Shown here piece after piece: positions 44,560-46,879 of a stretch of DNA of 46,879 nucleotides (position 1 is its first letter; the number at the start of each line of letters is the position of its first letter). The stretch is taken from positions 1-46,879 of the forward strand of contig JAAMXP010003339.1 in assembly GCA_019693395.1 (NCBI GenBank), in the 5' to 3' direction. Both the position numbers and the translations under genes were made by a program. Source of the stretch: Ettlia oleoabundans (lineage: Eukaryota > Chlorophyta > Chlorophyceae > Chlamydomonadales). Below the pieces are notes generated by a model, which was not told the DNA's origin, searched no databases, and was given only the letters and a program-made list of their open reading frames with translations.

Positions 44560-46879
44560 CAACATCGCGCCAGCGGCGCGTCGCCGCCGCGACTGGCTGG
44601 GCTGCCACCGTGGCACCGCCGGCCATCTTGCCTTCGCCCTGCTGCACCAGCTGCATCCGGAACAGGGCGGGAACCTGGTTGGGATGACTGGGATGCTGCT
44701 GAGGATGACTTGGTAGCCCAGGCCAGCTCAGCCACGGCAGGTGCTGCCTCTTGGGGCCCGTTGCATCAAGAGCTGCTTGCTAGGCGCAACCAGCAGAAGC
44801 GGCAGCAGCCACAGCAGCGAAAGCAGCAGCAGGAGCAGCAACAGCAAGCCAGTGCATCAGATGCTGTACAAGCTGGCGCTGGCGGCTCCTTTATAGGGCG
44901 TGAGGGTGAGACTAGGCAGCTTCAGGCCTCCACCAGCGGTCGCCCAGCAACAGCGATACCTATAGCAGCAGCCCGGCCAGAGTTGCCAGCCACCGCTGGC
45001 AATAGCGTGGCAGGGCTTGCTGCAGCGGCGGCGGCGCCCCACTTGCACCGCCGTGGGGTGCCGCAGCAGGCAGTGTCGCATGCCATTCGGCCGCCGCAGC
45101 CCCAGCCCTCTGGTGTGGAAGTTCGATATTTCACCCTTGGGGCGATAGTAGCGGTTGCACTCCATTACTTGGTCAATTTTGCAGGCACATTGCCTGTGGT
45201 ACGCAGCCTGGTGCAGCGCTTTGTGTGGTGGCACGAACCAAAAGAGCCAAGCTTGCCGCCGCCGCCATCATCTGACACGGCGGCAGGGGGCAGGGGCGGC
45301 GGCGCAGCCGGCAGTGGGGGCAGCACAACCGCCCTGGCGGTGCAGTACAGCGAGGATGAGGAGACGGTGGAGTGGGTGAATATGTGCTGGCGCAAGGTGA
45401 GAGTGTTGGCCATATGTTACGAGTAAACTAGTAACGCTGGTGGCGGGTGTGGGGTGTCGGGTGGTTTGGTGCGGTGGGGTTGGGAGTCAAACCGTTGGGG
45501 GAGCGCGCTTTTCGTTGCAATGCAGTGTTGCAGGCACTCAGCACTGCCACCCAAGTTTCATACCGTTTTCCAGCGACTCTAACAAAACCCTAATCAGATG
45601 CTTCGTGCAAAGTACTTTGCTGGAAGCCTGCCTGCCATTGCTCCGTGAAGCGCTGTGTGCTGGATGTTCACGTGCCGCCTGAACCGCCTCACGGCCTGCC
45701 TGCACCGCCGCAGGCTTGGCGCGTGTACCAGCGCGGTATTGAGCGCTGGCTGGCAGACCTGCTGCAACCGCTGTTTGACACACTGGTGGAGCAGAAGATG
45801 GTGCCCAGCTTCGTGCAGGTAGGGGCATGGCGGCCGCTGACGGCGTAGTCCCTGCTGCTGCTGCTTTTTGTGTCGCTTTGGCTGTTTCTGCAATACTGAA
45901 TCACCCTCTTCTCATCCTGGGTCCTCCCATTGTTCCCGCAGAGGCTGCGCATCATGGAGTTCACGCTGGACCACGAGGCCCCCTACTTCACAAACATGAG
46001 GAGGCGCACATCCAGAAAGGTGGGTGGCTGGACAGGCCTCTGGTTGCCGGCCTATGTGCTGCCCACTGCATGCCCCATGCACGTACAAAGTGCATGCTTA
46101 CTGCCATGGCGCATCTCACTGGCAACACATCGCCACCCGAACTGCTGTCGGGTCCACAGTATCACAGTTGCACTGCACCCGCTTACCGCACTGCACCACA
46201 TCGTACCGCAGGACTCTGACCTGAACGGCGTGGTGGATGTGCGGTACACGGGCGGCGCGCGCATGCTGCTGCTCATAGAAGTGGGCACGGGGCGCTGGCG
46301 CATCAAGATACCCGTCATGGTGTCTGGTGGGTGCGGGCTGTGGGTGTGTGGATGTGTGCTATTTTTCATGTTAGATAGCAGTGCAATGTGCGATAGAGTG
46401 CTAGCATCCCTGACTTACCTACTTATTGTACCATCCACCGTGCTGCCTGTCGTACTGCAGACCTGGACCTTGAGAGCAAGCTGTGGCTGAAGATCCGCCT
46501 GGCACCCATGTGCCCCTGGATAGGCACATTGGGCCTGGGCTTTGTGGGCCCCCCCTCAAGTGAGTAACCAGAACATCTTCAAAAACCCATTTATGAAGAT
46601 ATCCAATCACAGAATGCGAATTACCGGGCCGCTTTCCCGGTTGAGAACAACGGCGCCCTGCTGCCTGTTGTGTTTGCCCTGGTCGGCAATGTCAGCTGTT
46701 GGCTTGAAATCTAAACCTCCTTTCTTCTGCTGGCCCTCCTGCCTGCTGCAATATTTTCAACCGCCATCGTATTGCTCTCCAGCATGACTTGCTTTCCCCT
46801 TGCTTTGTCACTCCTGCGTGTGTGCAGTCAAGGTGCAGCTCAACCCCTACAACCGGATACGGCTGATGAAGATCCCAAT
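44560..46879 (+). CDS. SMP-domain membrane-contact-site lipid-transfer protein (synaptotagmin/NTMC2-like), 3' end outside window
   Basis: Tethers membranes and carries lipids between them through its SMP barrel. Exons seen (44560-45396, 45714-45818, 45942-46019, 46212-46326, 46461-46559, 46828-46879+) join in phase. The first part has WDDWDAAEDD, then a Gln-rich tract (RNQQKRQQPQQRKQQQEQQ) and an Ala/Pro-rich linker. A membrane-anchoring hydrophobic segment follows (YFTLGAIVAVALHYLVNFAG), then a Gly/Ser linker. The SMP domain opens with ETVEWVNMCWRK and continues with VYQRGIERWLADLLQPLFD, LRIMEFTLD, FTNMRRRTSRKDSDLNGVVD, RYTGGARMLLLIEV and LAPMCPWIGTLGLGFVGPPS. C2 domains usually follow in this family but would lie beyond the window. 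The frame is open at 44560 after a 3' splice-like site with no ATG, so an upstream start exon is missing from the model. Confidence 0.88.
44787..44847 (+). repeat. Glutamine-coding CAG-rich tract in the SMP-domain gene
   Basis: A CAG-rich stretch within the first coding exon gives a Gln-rich segment upstream of the membrane anchor. It is low complexity and probably variable in length. Confidence 0.7.

Noticed and set aside
1..46879. tRNA or rRNA genes, CRISPR arrays, transposons, viral insertions
   Set aside because: I looked for tRNA-like T-arm sequence, spaced short repeats, transposase or reverse-transcriptase motifs and long terminal repeats, and saw none. A covariance-model search would be needed to exclude small RNAs hidden in introns.

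Overview
This window is nuclear DNA from a green alga. It is moderately GC-rich and carries about sixteen densely packed genes that are split by short introns (mostly 100-250 bases, consensus GT..AG) and read on both strands. The gene content fits a photosynthetic eukaryote: plastid-type threonine deaminase, sucrose-phosphatase, an SMP-domain lipid-transfer protein, Sec13, Sec61 beta and mitochondrial ribosomal protein mL46. Kinase motifs of green-algal type and TGTAA elements after several stop codons point to a core chlorophyte, perhaps Trebouxiophyceae. That placement is inference. I derived the exon models by hand, joining splice sites only where reading phase and family motifs agreed.

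Layout. 1-180 (-): start of a secreted protein that runs off the left edge. 1054-3839 (-): membrane-anchored CE4 polysaccharide deacetylase. 4099-5576 (+): conserved, probably plastid protein. 5989-10920 (-): threonine deaminase, 14 exons. 11146-12528 (+): LSM11-like Sm protein. 13263-22375 (-): the largest gene, 21 exons, encoding one protein with a signal peptide, leucine-rich repeats, a transmembrane helix and a TKL-type kinase. 22758-23856 (-): histidine phosphatase. 24193-25016 (+): degenerate EF-hand protein. 25848-26765 (-): CCCH/RanBP2 zinc-finger protein with an RS tail. 27487-29535 (-): mL46. 29861-32012 (+): Sec13. 32660-33399 (+): small unknown protein. 34003-34757 (-): glycine-rich repeat protein. 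35899-36840 (+): truncated GH5-like protein. 37237-38749 (+): alpha/beta hydrolase. 39357-42639 (-): sucrose-phosphatase. 42966-43671 (+): Sec61 beta. 44560-46879 (+): SMP-domain protein that runs off the right edge.

There is no operon logic. Many genes sit as head-to-head pairs over a few hundred bases or less: deacetylase/conserved protein, threonine deaminase/LSM11, phosphatase/EF-hand protein, mL46/Sec13, and sucrose-phosphatase/Sec61 beta.

The most interesting items are the LRR receptor-like kinase, an architecture considered rare in chlorophytes; the LSM11-like protein, which hints at U7-type histone RNA processing; three consecutive GC-AG introns in the sucrose-phosphatase gene and a fourth in the repeat protein; a 76-bp tandem duplication that copies a 3' splice site and exon start in mL46; and the glycine-rich repeat protein, whose family I do not recognise.
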